NCBI GenBank assembly: GCA_002306345.1
Contig: DBRQ01000002.1
Coordinates: 123,867 to 147,747 of the forward strand
DNA: 23,881 nucleotides
Reading direction: 5' to 3'
Source: Candidatus Pacebacteria bacterium UBA1364
GTDB lineage: Bacteria > Patescibacteriota > Microgenomatia > UBA1400 > PJMF01
Shown here in pieces: positions 1 to 7,171 of the stretch; the stretch's first letter is position 1; each line of letters begins with the position of its first letter. A model generated the notes under the pieces. That model had not been told where the DNA came from, searched no databases, and saw only the letters and a list, made by a program, of their open reading frames with translations. The translations under genes were made by a program, and so were the position numbers.

Positions 1-186
1 TAAATTGTTTTCACTATTGCTCTCATCAGGTAATTGATTTTCTATCTTAGAAAAAACTACTTGTGGGTCAAAAATTGAAGGCAAAAACTTAGCGATAGTC
101 GGGTATGTATCCATTTTTACGCCAGAAAAAGCTCTACGAAGAGTTTGCTTGCTCATTACATGCTTATCATAACGTGTTTTTCTCAC
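1..186 (-). CDS. Hypothetical protein, partial (C-terminus beyond the left edge)
   Basis: An open frame runs on the minus strand from just inside the end of the DUF192 gene to the window edge without a stop. A GTG at 186-184 overlaps the upstream TGA in a GTGA arrangement, a common form of translational coupling, so I chose it. An ATG at 156-154 is an alternative that gives a start of MSKQTLRRAFSG. The visible 52-62 residues are basic at the N-terminus, have no membrane segment or signal peptide, and turn acidic and Asn/Ser-rich at the edge. I do not recognise a family. It continues the tight minus-strand run and is probably co-transcribed with it. Confidence 0.55.
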   Translation of the reverse strand, partial: MRKTRYDKHVMSKQTLRRAFSGVKMDTYPTIAKFLPSIFDPQVVFSKIENQLPDESNSENNL

Positions 187-689
187 CACTTAAAGAAGGG
201 TTTTAATTTAAGTTCAGCTTCGCTTAAAAAATTTGGTGCCGTCTCCAAAACTAAATTGGTAGCGGCGGGTGAACGATAAATGGTTAAATTTTGGTTGTTT
301 AGCGGTGCAAGCGGGGCGGTTGCCGTTCTTTCGCAAGAGAGAAAAGTGGAACCACTCAACCAACAAATATCAATGTCAAATAACATATCTTTCATCCAAA
401 ATTGTTGGATTGTTTTTTTTGGCAAAATAAAAAGCAAGCCATCAATTTTCTGACCAGTAGTGCTGGTTAAGGCATGGCGCAAAGACAAACCCTGAGTAAT
501 GCTCTGTTGTGTTTTAGCAACTTCTACTACCATCTCTTTTTTTGCTTTGGCAAACAGATTTTCTTTCAAGACTAATTTAATGATTTGTTGATCACTAACA
601 AAAAAAAGAAAACCATAGCTTGTATAAAAAAAATAAAACCAAAAAGCGCAAAGACTAATCAAACCAATAATCAGCAAAGGTCGCTTCAT
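183..689 (-). CDS. Membrane-anchored DUF192 family protein
   Basis: A 168-residue protein with an N-terminal membrane anchor (about residues 5-22), a second short hydrophobic stretch to about 32, and a DUF192 domain from about residue 53 to 155. Family hallmarks are visible: VVEVAKTQQSITQGLSLR, then GLLFILP near 84-90, FWMKDMLFDIDICWL at 97-111, and LVLETAP near 147-152. In the family the FWMKNT-like stretch is the most conserved part. The biochemical role of DUF192 is not established. With this anchor the domain would probably face outside. The ATG follows the upstream stop after 1 nt, so it belongs to the minus-strand operon. Family assignment is firm; function is unknown. Confidence 0.85.
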   Translation of the reverse strand: MKRPLLIIGLISLCAFWFYFFYTSYGFLFFVSDQQIIKLVLKENLFAKAKKEMVVEVAKTQQSITQGLSLRHALTSTTGQKIDGLLFILPKKTIQQFWMKDMLFDIDICWLSGSTFLSCERTATAPLAPLNNQNLTIYRSPAATNLVLETAPNFLSEAELKLKPFFKW

Positions 690-690
690 A

Positions 691-1197
691 TTAAAAAAGT
701 AAAGTCGCTAACAAAAAAATAAAATAAACCAAAGCAAACCAACAAATTTGGTGTATTAATTTATTAGTTGGCTGAATTTTTGACATCGTTAAAAAACGTT
801 CGGTAAATAACACAAATTCATCGCGTAATTGCCACATTTCAATCAGTAAATAGAAATTGATCGCCATAACTAAAGCGATACCTAAAATACTGCCTGATGA
901 AGTTAAAACAAAGACACTTAAAAAGGGCAAAAACAAAAGAAAGATAAAATTACGACTTGCCAACACAGGAAGATGCGAAGCATTTTGTTCTCCTGAATCA
1001 ATCTTTTCTTCATAGAATTTATACAAAAATTGTTCATCAGCGAACAAAAACCCCACTCCCACGCCATAAGCAAAAACAAAGCTCAGAGCATTGAGCCAAT
1101 TTTGCCAGGCTTTGAAAAAAATCAGTAAAAAAACTAGAAACAAAAAAGCGAGGCAAAATTTAAAAATCAATTGTTTTTTAGAAAAAATATTATTCAT
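691..1197 (-). CDS. Hypothetical multi-span membrane protein
   Basis: A 168-residue, strongly hydrophobic protein. About five membrane segments can be picked out: residues 10-28, 36-53, 84-99, 102-120 and 150-167. A short charged loop at 57-75 and a second polar loop at 122-148 (WQLRDEFVLFTERF) separate them. No catalytic motif or known family is recognised. The start is the ATG 22 nt after the GH3 stop, and the gene ends 1 nt before the DUF192 gene. This spacing suggests the glycosidase, this protein and the DUF192 protein are expressed together in the membrane. Confidence 0.7.
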   Translation of the reverse strand: MNNIFSKKQLIFKFCLAFLFLVFLLIFFKAWQNWLNALSFVFAYGVGVGFLFADEQFLYKFYEEKIDSGEQNASHLPVLASRNFIFLLFLPFLSVFVLTSSGSILGIALVMAINFYLLIEMWQLRDEFVLFTERFLTMSKIQPTNKLIHQICWFALVYFIFLLATLLF

Positions 1198-1219
1198 TTT
1201 TGCAAATCATTGCCACTCA

Positions 1220-2383
1220 TTATTTCTTTAAATTTAAAATCTTTTGCACAGAATTATCTACTTTATTTCTAAAACTTTCTGAATCTTCATATTCCCTTTG
1301 CAACGCAGCAGTTGCTGTTTCCAAAAGAGCCGAGTCTGCTTCATTACCAAAAACTAAAACGTTATTACCAGCTTTAATCGCTTCAACCGCAATTTGGCCA
1401 ATATCTTTTTCCTCTGTTGTTCCAATTTGGCTGCTGGCCGCTTTCATAGTTAGATCATCAGTAAAAAGTAACACTTTTGGATAAAATTTGGCAAATTGAC
1501 TCAAACATTCTTCACTCAAACTGCAAATCTGACCAGATAATTTATTTTGCAAACGTACATGAGCGGTCATCACCCCGATGTTAATAAATTTGTCCAAAAC
1601 CCGACTGAAAATTTCGGTATCTTGTTCATTCAAATTAAGGGTCGAAACTGCTTGGTGTGGATCTTTAGTAATCGAACCAATTCCTGGAAAATGTTTGATA
1701 ACTGGCAATATACCATTTTGAGAAAAAGCATAAATAAAATTACTGGTAGCCGTGTACACTTGATCAGGATCACTGGCAGATCGAGTTTTTAAAACTGCAT
1801 TACTGGAAGCTAAGTCAAGCACCGGCGCAAAAACCAAATTAATTCCTACTGCACTCAATTCTCTGGCCGATTGATTAAAAACCGCTTTCTGTTGAGCACT
1901 AGAATAGGTGGTCACAATTTTCTGCCAAGAATCCAATTTTGTAAAACCCTCACCACTTAAAGGCTGCACTAAACCCCCTTCGTGATCAACTGCAATTAAA
2001 GGGATATAATCAGTTTCGTTCAAATGATCGTAGATTGTTTCTGTCGCTAAAATCGCTGCAGAAGTGGCTATCTCTTCTCCAAAGTAGATTACAAAGCCAG
2101 GGTGGTTTTTTTCAATATAATTTAAGATTGAAGCGCTACTGCTGCTATTTTTTTCTAATTCGTTTAGATCAAGAGGCACAGCTATAAGTTGAGCAATTTT
2201 TTCTTGCGTGTTTAACTCTTTTTTGGGAATTTGAGTGGGCGTAGGTGTGGCAGTTGGCTCTAAATTTTCACTAGCAATTTGCTCAGAGTTTTTAAAAAAA
2301 GGCTTTTTAAAATAATTGTAGGCAGATAACACAACCAAGATAAAAAGAAAAACAATTAAAATTTTGGTTGTCCAATTCTTCAT
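1220..2383 (-). CDS. Membrane-anchored glycoside hydrolase family 3 (NagZ-like) protein
   Basis: A 387-residue protein with an N-terminal anchor (about 7-24), a Thr/Pro linker (TATPTPT near 44-50) and a GH3 N-terminal TIM barrel. Barrel motifs are AVDHEGGLVQ (131-140), INLVFAPVLDL (181-191), KHFPGIG (230-236), the DPH loop (241-243), MTAHV (272-276) and FTDDLTM (307-313). By analogy with NagZ beta-N-acetylhexosaminidases, Asp309 is the nucleophile and the Asp241/His243 pair the acid-base dyad; both are kept. The usual KHFPGHG reads KHFPGIG. No second GH3 domain is present, as in single-domain NagZ. It probably trims N-acetylhexosamine-containing glycans, perhaps peptidoglycan, outside the membrane. 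A TTG at 2398 is possible, but the ATG 2 nt after the upstream stop gives a typical anchor. Confidence 0.85.
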   Translation of the reverse strand: MKNWTTKILIVFLFILVVLSAYNYFKKPFFKNSEQIASENLEPTATPTPTQIPKKELNTQEKIAQLIAVPLDLNELEKNSSSSASILNYIEKNHPGFVIYFGEEIATSAAILATETIYDHLNETDYIPLIAVDHEGGLVQPLSGEGFTKLDSWQKIVTTYSSAQQKAVFNQSARELSAVGINLVFAPVLDLASSNAVLKTRSASDPDQVYTATSNFIYAFSQNGILPVIKHFPGIGSITKDPHQAVSTLNLNEQDTEIFSRVLDKFINIGVMTAHVRLQNKLSGQICSLSEECLSQFAKFYPKVLLFTDDLTMKAASSQIGTTEEKDIGQIAVEAIKAGNNVLVFGNEADSALLETATAALQREYEDSESFRNKVDNSVQKILNLKK

Positions 2384-2385
2384 AA

Positions 2386-2796
2386 TTAAGTTCCACAATC
2401 CTGCTTAGTTTCAGTACTCTGCTTTATTTTTTCGCTCTTTTGCAATTGTCCCAGTTTCCACATAAAAAGTTTAGCTTTGCTATCTGCAGTCGAGTCTATT
2501 ACAAAACTCAAAGCTCGTTCTAAAAGTCCACGTGGCACTGTTTTAGCTAACTTAATATACAACGACGTGTGACGCTTGTCTGCCAAAACTTCTGCCAAAT
2601 GACAACCAAAACTTTGAAATTCGTGAGTAATATGTTTATTTTGCTCAGTCATTTGGTAACAATTTAATAAATCTTTACTAGAGGAAAAATCGCCTTTTGG
2701 CGACTTAGCTTTTTTGGCCTTTTCAACTGGACTGGAATTAGTTTGATCAATTGTGCTAAAAAGGGAAACAGCTTGAGTTAGCTTGGCTTTAGACAT
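2386..2796 (-). CDS. Hypothetical protein, small, soluble
   Basis: A 136-residue protein without membrane segments. The first 45 residues are Lys/Ser-rich and probably disordered. A compact, likely helical part follows at about residues 55-120 (ITHEFQSFGCHLAEVLAD, SLYIKLAKTVPRGLLERAL, AKLFMWKLGQLQ), and the tail is polar. It contains aromatic and basic surfaces but no recognised catalytic motif. The start is 1 nt after the upstream stop and the end 2 nt before the GH3 start, so it is tightly embedded in the operon. I recognise no named family and assign no function. Confidence 0.7.
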   Translation of the reverse strand: MSKAKLTQAVSLFSTIDQTNSSPVEKAKKAKSPKGDFSSSKDLLNCYQMTEQNKHITHEFQSFGCHLAEVLADKRHTSLYIKLAKTVPRGLLERALSFVIDSTADSKAKLFMWKLGQLQKSEKIKQSTETKQDCGT

Positions 2797-2797
2797 C

Positions 2798-3496
2798 TCA
2801 AGAAAAATTATAACCTAAACTCAGTAGAATAGCTTTATTTTTGGCTACTATTTCACTTGGCAAATCTCCTTGCTCTTCAATCATCAATTTAAGTGGCCTC
2901 TCCGCCAATTTTTCATAAAACTTGACCTGTGTATCAAGTACTGATTTGGCTAAATCTTGATTAGCAAAAGCCAGCCAATCGGCGGAAATCAAATATTGAC
3001 CTAAGTTATAAGTAGTCTCGCCGCCAGCCAAAGTAAAACAAATTTTATTAGCAACGTGAATATTGCGTGGACGAACCATGTGACCTTTGACGTTAAAATT
3101 TAATTCTAAAGGATCAGCAAAAGGTAAAATGCCCGCATAAAGCAAATTTTCTTGATCTGCCAAAGCTTGCAGGTGCTGTTGCATGCTGGCATTAGCTTCA
3201 TCAAAATCATTAAGATCTAAAACTTCTTTAACGTAAGCATTTTCTTCATTGGCTACCAAACGCAATTTTTGATCTAAAATATTGGGCTGCACAGTGATCA
3301 TTTGTCGCAAGGCCACAAGTACTTGATCAAAACCTTTCAGTTTCAATCCTGCCCCCAGAAAAGCCAAGCGGCGGCCAAAATTAATTTGCACTCCTTCATC
3401 ACCGCAAGCAATAACCAACGGCATTTGAGTCACTTGTAACGAATCAGTTAAGTTTGGCTTACTTAGCTTTTTTTCTTGATTTTTTTTGGTTTGCAT
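2798..3496 (-). CDS. Hypothetical protein, likely alpha/beta, soluble
   Basis: A 232-residue protein. A Lys-rich N-terminal tail of about 20 residues is followed by a mixed alpha/beta pattern (PLVIACGDEGVQINFGRRL, YAGILPFADPLEL, FTLAGGETTYNLGQYL). There is no signal peptide, membrane helix or motif I can name. The ATG is preceded by AGAGGT (near 3506-3511), a usable Shine-Dalgarno. The gap of 69 nt to the preceding 62-aa gene is the widest in this operon, so a separate or internal promoter is possible. Co-transcription with 2386-2796 (1 nt gap) is very likely. Confidence 0.7.
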   Translation of the reverse strand: MQTKKNQEKKLSKPNLTDSLQVTQMPLVIACGDEGVQINFGRRLAFLGAGLKLKGFDQVLVALRQMITVQPNILDQKLRLVANEENAYVKEVLDLNDFDEANASMQQHLQALADQENLLYAGILPFADPLELNFNVKGHMVRPRNIHVANKICFTLAGGETTYNLGQYLISADWLAFANQDLAKSVLDTQVKFYEKLAERPLKLMIEEQGDLPSEIVAKNKAILLSLGYNFS

Positions 3497-3565
3497 TAAA
3501 CTACCTCTTTTATGTAGGGCAGGAAATAGATTTTTTGTAAAGGCGAACTAAAAAACAAAGTACAA

Positions 3566-3754
3566 TTATTCTTCACTCATTTCAGAACTCGTTTCGGCAC
3601 TCGTTTCAGTCATGCCTTGTACCGCGGCTATATACTGCTTCATTTCCAATTCAACCTTTTTCCAATCACCTTTAGCTTCACGAATGGCGTTAAATAACAA
3701 ATCCATATCAATTAATAATTGATCATCGGTTACAATCATTCTTTGTTTTGCCAT
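3566..3754 (-). CDS. Hypothetical small protein (62 aa), acidic Ser/Thr/Glu tail
   Basis: The protein begins MAKQRMIVTDDQLLIDMDLL. The first 45 residues look like two amphipathic helices, and the last 15 form a repetitive acidic tail built from ETS/SE units. No family is recognised. A textbook extended -10 box (TGCTATAAT) ends exactly 6 nt before the ATG, which supports it as a real gene and predicts a transcript beginning at the start codon. It is the first gene of the minus-strand run ending at the left edge. Confidence 0.65.
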   Translation of the reverse strand: MAKQRMIVTDDQLLIDMDLLFNAIREAKGDWKKVELEMKQYIAAVQGMTETSAETSSEMSEE

Positions 3755-3760
3755 AGGCTT

Positions 3761-3769
3761 ATTATAGCA
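3761..3769 (-). promoter_or_regulatory. Extended -10 promoter, predicted leaderless start for the 62-aa gene
   Basis: On the minus strand the sequence reads TGCTATAAT, a perfect extended -10. Six bases (AAGCCT) separate it from the ATG at 3754, placing the expected start of transcription on the A of the start codon. No -35 box is obvious; the corresponding region is a T-run. Confidence 0.7.
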
Positions 3770-3826
3770 CTTTTACTAATAAAAAAAATTTGAAGCCTGG
3801 TTTTTTGGTTATTTATAGTTAAAATA

Positions 3827-3832
3827 TAAACT
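3827..3832 (+). promoter_or_regulatory. Possible -10 box for the phosphoglycosyl transferase gene
   Basis: TAAACT ends 6 nt before the ATG at 3839, the spacing seen at other leaderless candidates here. Nearby TAAAAT (3820-3825) or TATAAA (3825-3830) could serve instead and would leave a leader of a few bases. No Shine-Dalgarno precedes the ATG. Confidence 0.35.
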
Positions 3833-3838
3833 AAATTT

Positions 3839-4492
3839 ATGCTGACTAAAAAAAGAACTTTTGACCTTTTCAGTGCTAGTTTGGTTTTGCTTCTGGTTGT
3901 TCCTTTGAGCCTGTTTTTTTATCCAACTTTGGTGTTTTTGATTGGTAAACCAATCATTTTTAAACAAGAAAGGATTGGCAAAAAGGGCAAAAAATTTACC
4001 ATTTACAAATTGCGTAGTATGAACAAAAATGCCTCCTTTATCAAAAACAAATATTTAACTCTAAACGAAGCTCCTGCTCCTATGTTTAAAATAGACGAAG
4101 ACCCACGCTTCATTAAAAAAGAAATTACTTTTTTTGGTCTTTTGCACAAACCACTAGTGCTAAAAGTTGGCAGATTTTTATCTTATTCCGGGCTTGATGA
4201 AGTTCCGCAATTTTGGAATATTTTAAAGGGGGAAATGAGTTTAATTGGACCAAGACCGCTACCAGTTGCAGAGGCAGAAAGGCTTAAAAAAATTGATCCA
4301 AAGTGGTACTCCTGGCGACATAGCGTGCAACCAGGCATTTTTTCAATTTGGGCGGTCGATCCTCAACACAACAAATCGCTGAATTATTGGAAAAAACTAG
4401 AAAAAGAAACCTTGCAAATGAATGACTATCAAAAACTGCGAATCATTGGTCAAGTGATCGTCAAACAAAGTAAAAATTTGTTTCAAAGTTAA
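3839..4492 (+). CDS. Polyprenyl-phosphate phosphoglycosyl transferase (bacterial sugar transferase, PF02397)
   Basis: A 217-residue monotopic enzyme of the PglC/WbaP/EpsL superfamily. It transfers a sugar-1-phosphate from a nucleotide sugar to polyprenyl phosphate, the first membrane step of glycan assembly. It begins KKRTFDL, followed by a hydrophobic re-entrant helix (about 11-36). Motifs are IIFKQERIGKKGKKFTIYKLRSM (39-61), the catalytic Asp-Glu dyad in GLDEVPQ (D120, E121), MSLIGPRP (133-140) and the PGIFSIWAV segment (165-173). Length matches the minimal PglC-type enzyme without the extra membrane domain of WbaP. There is a modest insertion around residues 90-108 before the dyad. The sugar donor cannot be read from the sequence. 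It probably initiates the surface glycan completed by the genes further right. Confidence 0.9.
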   Translation: MLTKKRTFDLFSASLVLLLVVPLSLFFYPTLVFLIGKPIIFKQERIGKKGKKFTIYKLRSMNKNASFIKNKYLTLNEAPAPMFKIDEDPRFIKKEITFFGLLHKPLVLKVGRFLSYSGLDEVPQFWNILKGEMSLIGPRPLPVAEAERLKKIDPKWYSWRHSVQPGIFSIWAVDPQHNKSLNYWKKLEKETLQMNDYQKLRIIGQVIVKQSKNLFQS

Positions 4493-4503
4493 AAAGGCCA
4501 AAA

Positions 4504-5616
4504 TTACTTGTAGGCAATAGGCGTAGAAGTATCCACAATCGACAAACTCATACGACGTTGCTCTGGAACAACGTTTTCAACGTTAACTGTCACTTTTTCA
4601 CCCACTTTAAGCTCATGACCCTCAAGCTTGGAAGCGTGAATTAAAGCATCCACACCTTTTTCAACATTGATAAACGCCCCAAAAGTTTCCAGTCGAGTCA
4701 CTTCACCGGTAAAAGTAGTGCCCACACCATAGCGTTCTTCAATACTCTCCCACGGATCGGCCTCCAGTTGTTTAATAGAAAGATTAAGTTTATTGGTCTT
4801 TTCATCAATACCTAAAACCTTGACTTTAATGCGGTCGCCAATTTTGTGATAATCTTTGGGATGATTGACTTTTTCCCAAGAAATTTCGGAGATGTGAATC
4901 AAACCCTCCACATAACCAATACTGTCTTTTTTATCAGTATCCTTGACTGGCACTTCGACTGTTACAAATAAACCAAAATGCATTACTCCAGAGACAATGC
5001 CGTCATAAATTCCACCCTCTTGCACATTAGCAATTGCCAAATCCTTTTGAGCTAACTCTTTTGCCTCACTGACGTGGCGCTCAGAAAAAATTAAACGATT
5101 TTTTTCACGATCAACTTCAATAGCTTTCACTTTAAAAGCCACACCTTTCAAATTTTGAATTTTGCCCATGTATTTGCGACTAAATTGACTAGACGGCACA
5201 AAAGCGCGTACTCCATTGACTAAAACAATTAAACCGCCACGATTCATCTCGATCCCTTTGGCCTCTAATTCTTGATCTTTCTCCATAGCTTCTTCAAAAT
5301 ATTCCCATTTGGCATCGGAGGCTGCCCCTTTAAGAGATAAAACCACCTGTCCCTTATCATTATCAGTTGAAACAACGATGGCCTTGACCTTATTGCCAAC
5401 CTTAAGTTCTTTAACAAAATCAATGGCAAACTCAAATTCTTTTTCGGCCACAATGCCTTCAGTTTTGGAACCTAAATCAATAATTAAATTTCTTTTATTT
5501 TTTTCAACAATTACACCAGAAACGGTGTCACCTTTTTTAGGGATTACTAACTTACCTGCGTTAGCAGCTAAGAGCTCCTCCATAGTTTGTAATTTCTTGA
5601 CCGGTTTATCAGTCAT
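4504..5616 (-). CDS. rpsA: 30S ribosomal protein S1 homolog, four S1 domains
   Basis: A 370-residue protein with four OB-fold S1 repeats at about 28-97, 114-180, 199-282 and 299-361. Typical signatures are GDTVSGVIVEKNKRNLIIDLG, VEGLIHISEISWEKVNHPKD and GVGTTFTGEVTRLETFGAF. Proteobacterial S1 has six repeats; a four-repeat form is usual for many other bacteria. It helps mRNA bind to the 30S subunit. I chose the ATG at 5616 (MTDKPVKK) over the longer frame from 5649 because AAAGGAAA lies 11 nt upstream of it and a strong extended -10 lies at 5651-5659, making the longer start improbable. The gene is convergent with the sugar transferase gene (11-nt gap, no clear terminator) and divergent from pgk. 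Confidence 0.92.
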   Translation of the reverse strand: MTDKPVKKLQTMEELLAANAGKLVIPKKGDTVSGVIVEKNKRNLIIDLGSKTEGIVAEKEFEFAIDFVKELKVGNKVKAIVVSTDNDKGQVVLSLKGAASDAKWEYFEEAMEKDQELEAKGIEMNRGGLIVLVNGVRAFVPSSQFSRKYMGKIQNLKGVAFKVKAIEVDREKNRLIFSERHVSEAKELAQKDLAIANVQEGGIYDGIVSGVMHFGLFVTVEVPVKDTDKKDSIGYVEGLIHISEISWEKVNHPKDYHKIGDRIKVKVLGIDEKTNKLNLSIKQLEADPWESIEERYGVGTTFTGEVTRLETFGAFINVEKGVDALIHASKLEGHELKVGEKVTVNVENVVPEQRRMSLSIVDTSTPIAYK

Positions 5617-5650
5617 AACAAAAATATTTCCTTTCTTTTTGGATTGCAAG

Positions 5651-5659
5651 ATTGTATCA
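5651..5659 (-). promoter_or_regulatory. Extended -10 promoter of the S1 gene
   Basis: The minus strand reads TGATACAAT, a TGnTAnAAT extended -10. It predicts transcription from about 5644 and a leader of about 28 nt that carries the AAAGGAAA ribosome-binding site (5627-5634). The -35 position falls inside the outer arm of the inverted repeat to its right and is a poor match. The sequence GTATC-ATAAA-GATAC (5654-5668) makes the box part of a small palindrome. Confidence 0.65.
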
Positions 5660-5837
5660 TAAAGATACTAGTTTTGCACTTTAACTCTAACTACGTTGCA
5701 CTAAAAATTTTGCCCCCATAAATTGGTAATTTTTTTTCCACTCAGTGAAGTTGGTTGCGTAGTTGTAAAGAGCAATTTTTTTGCTTGTTTAATCAACTCC
5801 TTTAATGAGTTGCCGTTAAGGTGCAAAATTATCTTTA
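5660..5837. repeat. Nested inverted repeat: candidate structured RNA or MITE-like element between S1 and pgk
   Basis: Outer arms TAAAGATA (5660-5667) and TATCTTTA (5830-5837) are perfect complements. Inside them TTTTGCACTTTAAC (5672-5685) pairs with GTTAAGGTGCAAAA (5815-5828), 14 pairs with one U-G wobble if transcribed on the plus strand (an A-C mismatch on the minus strand). Enclosed are three further hairpins: AACTACG/CGTAGTT (5689-5695 with 5758-5764), AGCAA/TTGCT (5771-5775 with 5781-5785) and CAACTC/GAGTTG (5794-5799 with 5807-5812). Junction linkers are only 3, 6, 8 and 2 nt, as in a folded multi-arm RNA. It contains no open frame of note. I do not recognise a known RNA family. The element occupies nearly all of the space between the two divergent genes. 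Confidence 0.6.
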
Positions 5838-5839
5838 AT
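5810..5839 (+). promoter_or_regulatory. Possible sigma-70-type promoter of pgk
   Basis: TTGCCG (5810-5815), an 18-nt spacer and TTTAAT (5834-5839) form a moderate promoter. It predicts a start near 5846 and a short leader carrying AAGGA (5856-5860), 5 nt before the ATG. If used, the inverted repeat lies upstream of the transcript rather than inside it. The boxes overlap the right arm of that repeat. Confidence 0.4.
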
Positions 5840-5865
5840 AATTAAAATTACATTTAAGGAAAAAC

Positions 5866-7161
5866 ATGACAATTCACCTTCCCAAAGTTTTAGATATTCA
5901 AAACAAAACCGTCATTGTTCGAGTTGATTTTAACGTACCTCTAAAAAAGAAAGCACAAGGCGATAGTTTTGATTATGTGGTTGCCGATGATCAGCGGATC
6001 AGAAGTGCTCTGGAAACGATTTTTTTTCTTAAAGAACATAACTGTAAAATCATTTTAATTTCCCATTTAGGCCGACCTGATGGACAAGTCATTAAAGAGT
6101 TTAGTCTAGAACCAGTTGCTTTTTATCTCAAACAAAATCTTGGATTAGAAGTTGAATTCGCTCACGATTGCATTGGGGCAGAGGTGGTGGAAAAAGCGGC
6201 TGCGCTACAAAAAGGAGAAATTTTATTACTCGAAAACCTCAGATTTCATCCTGAAGAAGAAGCCAATGACACGGCTTTTGCTTCAAAAATGATTAAGGAT
6301 ACAAACGCGGAAGTATTTATCAACGAAGCTTTTTCCGCTTCGCATCGGGCTCATGCTTCAGTGGTGGGTTTAGCTAAATTACTACCAAGTTTTGCCGGTT
6401 TCGATTTAGTGGCAGAGACCAAAATTTTGGGCAGAATTTTAGATAAAGCCCGTCATCCATTTGTAGTAGTGCTCGGCGGAGCTAAAATTGATGACAAAGT
6501 CAGCACCGTGCAAAATTTATCCAAATTAGCTGATTTAGTTTTGGTGGGTGGCGGCATTGCCAATGCTTTTTTAAAGGCTAGCAATATTGAAGTACATAAA
6601 TCGTTCATGGGTAAAAAGGCGGAAGAAAACGTCAAAATCGCCAAAGCAATTCTTGACGAACACCAGACAGAAAGAACCATGATTAACATCGCAGAAACTG
6701 GCAAAAGTCTGCCATTGCCAAAAATTACCTTGCCTGTTGATGTTTTGGCCGCCAAGAATAAAGATGTTAATGACGAAAAAGAAGTGATCCATCTAGAATT
6801 ACTCAAAAATGTCAAAGATAGTGAGCATGATCTGGATTTGCAGTATTTAGACATCGGCAAAAAAACCATTAATCTATATAAATATTTATTATCTCAAGCC
6901 AAAACTATCTTTTTTAATGGCCCAGTCGGAGTTTTTGAAAATCCACTTTTTGCCAAAGGTAGTCGCGAAATTGCTAAAAGTATCGCTTCTAGCACTACCG
7001 AATCTGGAACTATCACCGTTTGTGGCGGCGGCGAAACCAATGCCGTAATTAATGCCTGTGGACTAAGAGACCGTTTTACTCACGTTTCCACGGCTGGAGG
7101 AGCTGCTTTGGAGTTTTTAGGTGGAGAAAAGTTGCCAGGAATTGCAGTGTTAGAAAAGTAA
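5866..7161 (+). CDS. pgk: Phosphoglycerate kinase
   Basis: A 431-residue glycolytic enzyme that converts 1,3-bisphosphoglycerate and ADP to 3-phosphoglycerate and ATP in the cytoplasm. Motifs in order: VRVDFNVP (18-25), SHLGRP (66-71), LLENLRF (121-127), INEAFSASHRAHAS (152-165), GGAKIDDK (204-211), NGPVGVFE (351-358), GGGETNA (387-393) and STAGGAALEFLGGEKLPG (408-425). Length is slightly above the common 390-400, partly from insertions near 27-40 and 299-330. Several invariant-looking positions differ from the classical enzyme: Glu for Asp in the NDAFG-type motif, and GGGET for GGGDS. Both are conservative, so activity is likely. The AAGGA Shine-Dalgarno confirms the start. It stands alone on the plus strand, convergent with the next gene. 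Confidence 0.95.
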   Translation: MTIHLPKVLDIQNKTVIVRVDFNVPLKKKAQGDSFDYVVADDQRIRSALETIFFLKEHNCKIILISHLGRPDGQVIKEFSLEPVAFYLKQNLGLEVEFAHDCIGAEVVEKAAALQKGEILLLENLRFHPEEEANDTAFASKMIKDTNAEVFINEAFSASHRAHASVVGLAKLLPSFAGFDLVAETKILGRILDKARHPFVVVLGGAKIDDKVSTVQNLSKLADLVLVGGGIANAFLKASNIEVHKSFMGKKAEENVKIAKAILDEHQTERTMINIAETGKSLPLPKITLPVDVLAAKNKDVNDEKEVIHLELLKNVKDSEHDLDLQYLDIGKKTINLYKYLLSQAKTIFFNGPVGVFENPLFAKGSREIAKSIASSTTESGTITVCGGGETNAVINACGLRDRFTHVSTAGGAALEFLGGEKLPGIAVLEK

Positions 7162-7171
7162 CCAACGTTTA

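Noticed and set aside
1200..1792. Open frames on the plus strand opposite the GH3 gene (1200-1484 and 1547-1792)
   Set aside because: They lie antisense to a gene with clear family motifs, have no recognisable domains and read like translated complement.
5617..5649. Longer S1 start at 5649
   Set aside because: The region holds the predicted leader and Shine-Dalgarno, and lies too close to the extended -10 to be translated.
5309..5662. 117-codon plus-strand frame opposite the S1 gene
   Set aside because: Antisense to well-conserved S1 repeats and without a plausible start signal; a shadow frame.
5771..5785. AGCAA-TTTTT-TTGCT as an intrinsic terminator
   Set aside because: The stem is only 5 bp and AT-rich with the T-run in the loop rather than after the stem; it fits better as one arm of the larger inverted repeat.
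6453..6869. 138-codon minus-strand frame inside pgk, with a second one at 6571-6792
   Set aside because: Both are antisense to conserved PGK motifs; Ser/Leu-rich composition is typical of complement translation.
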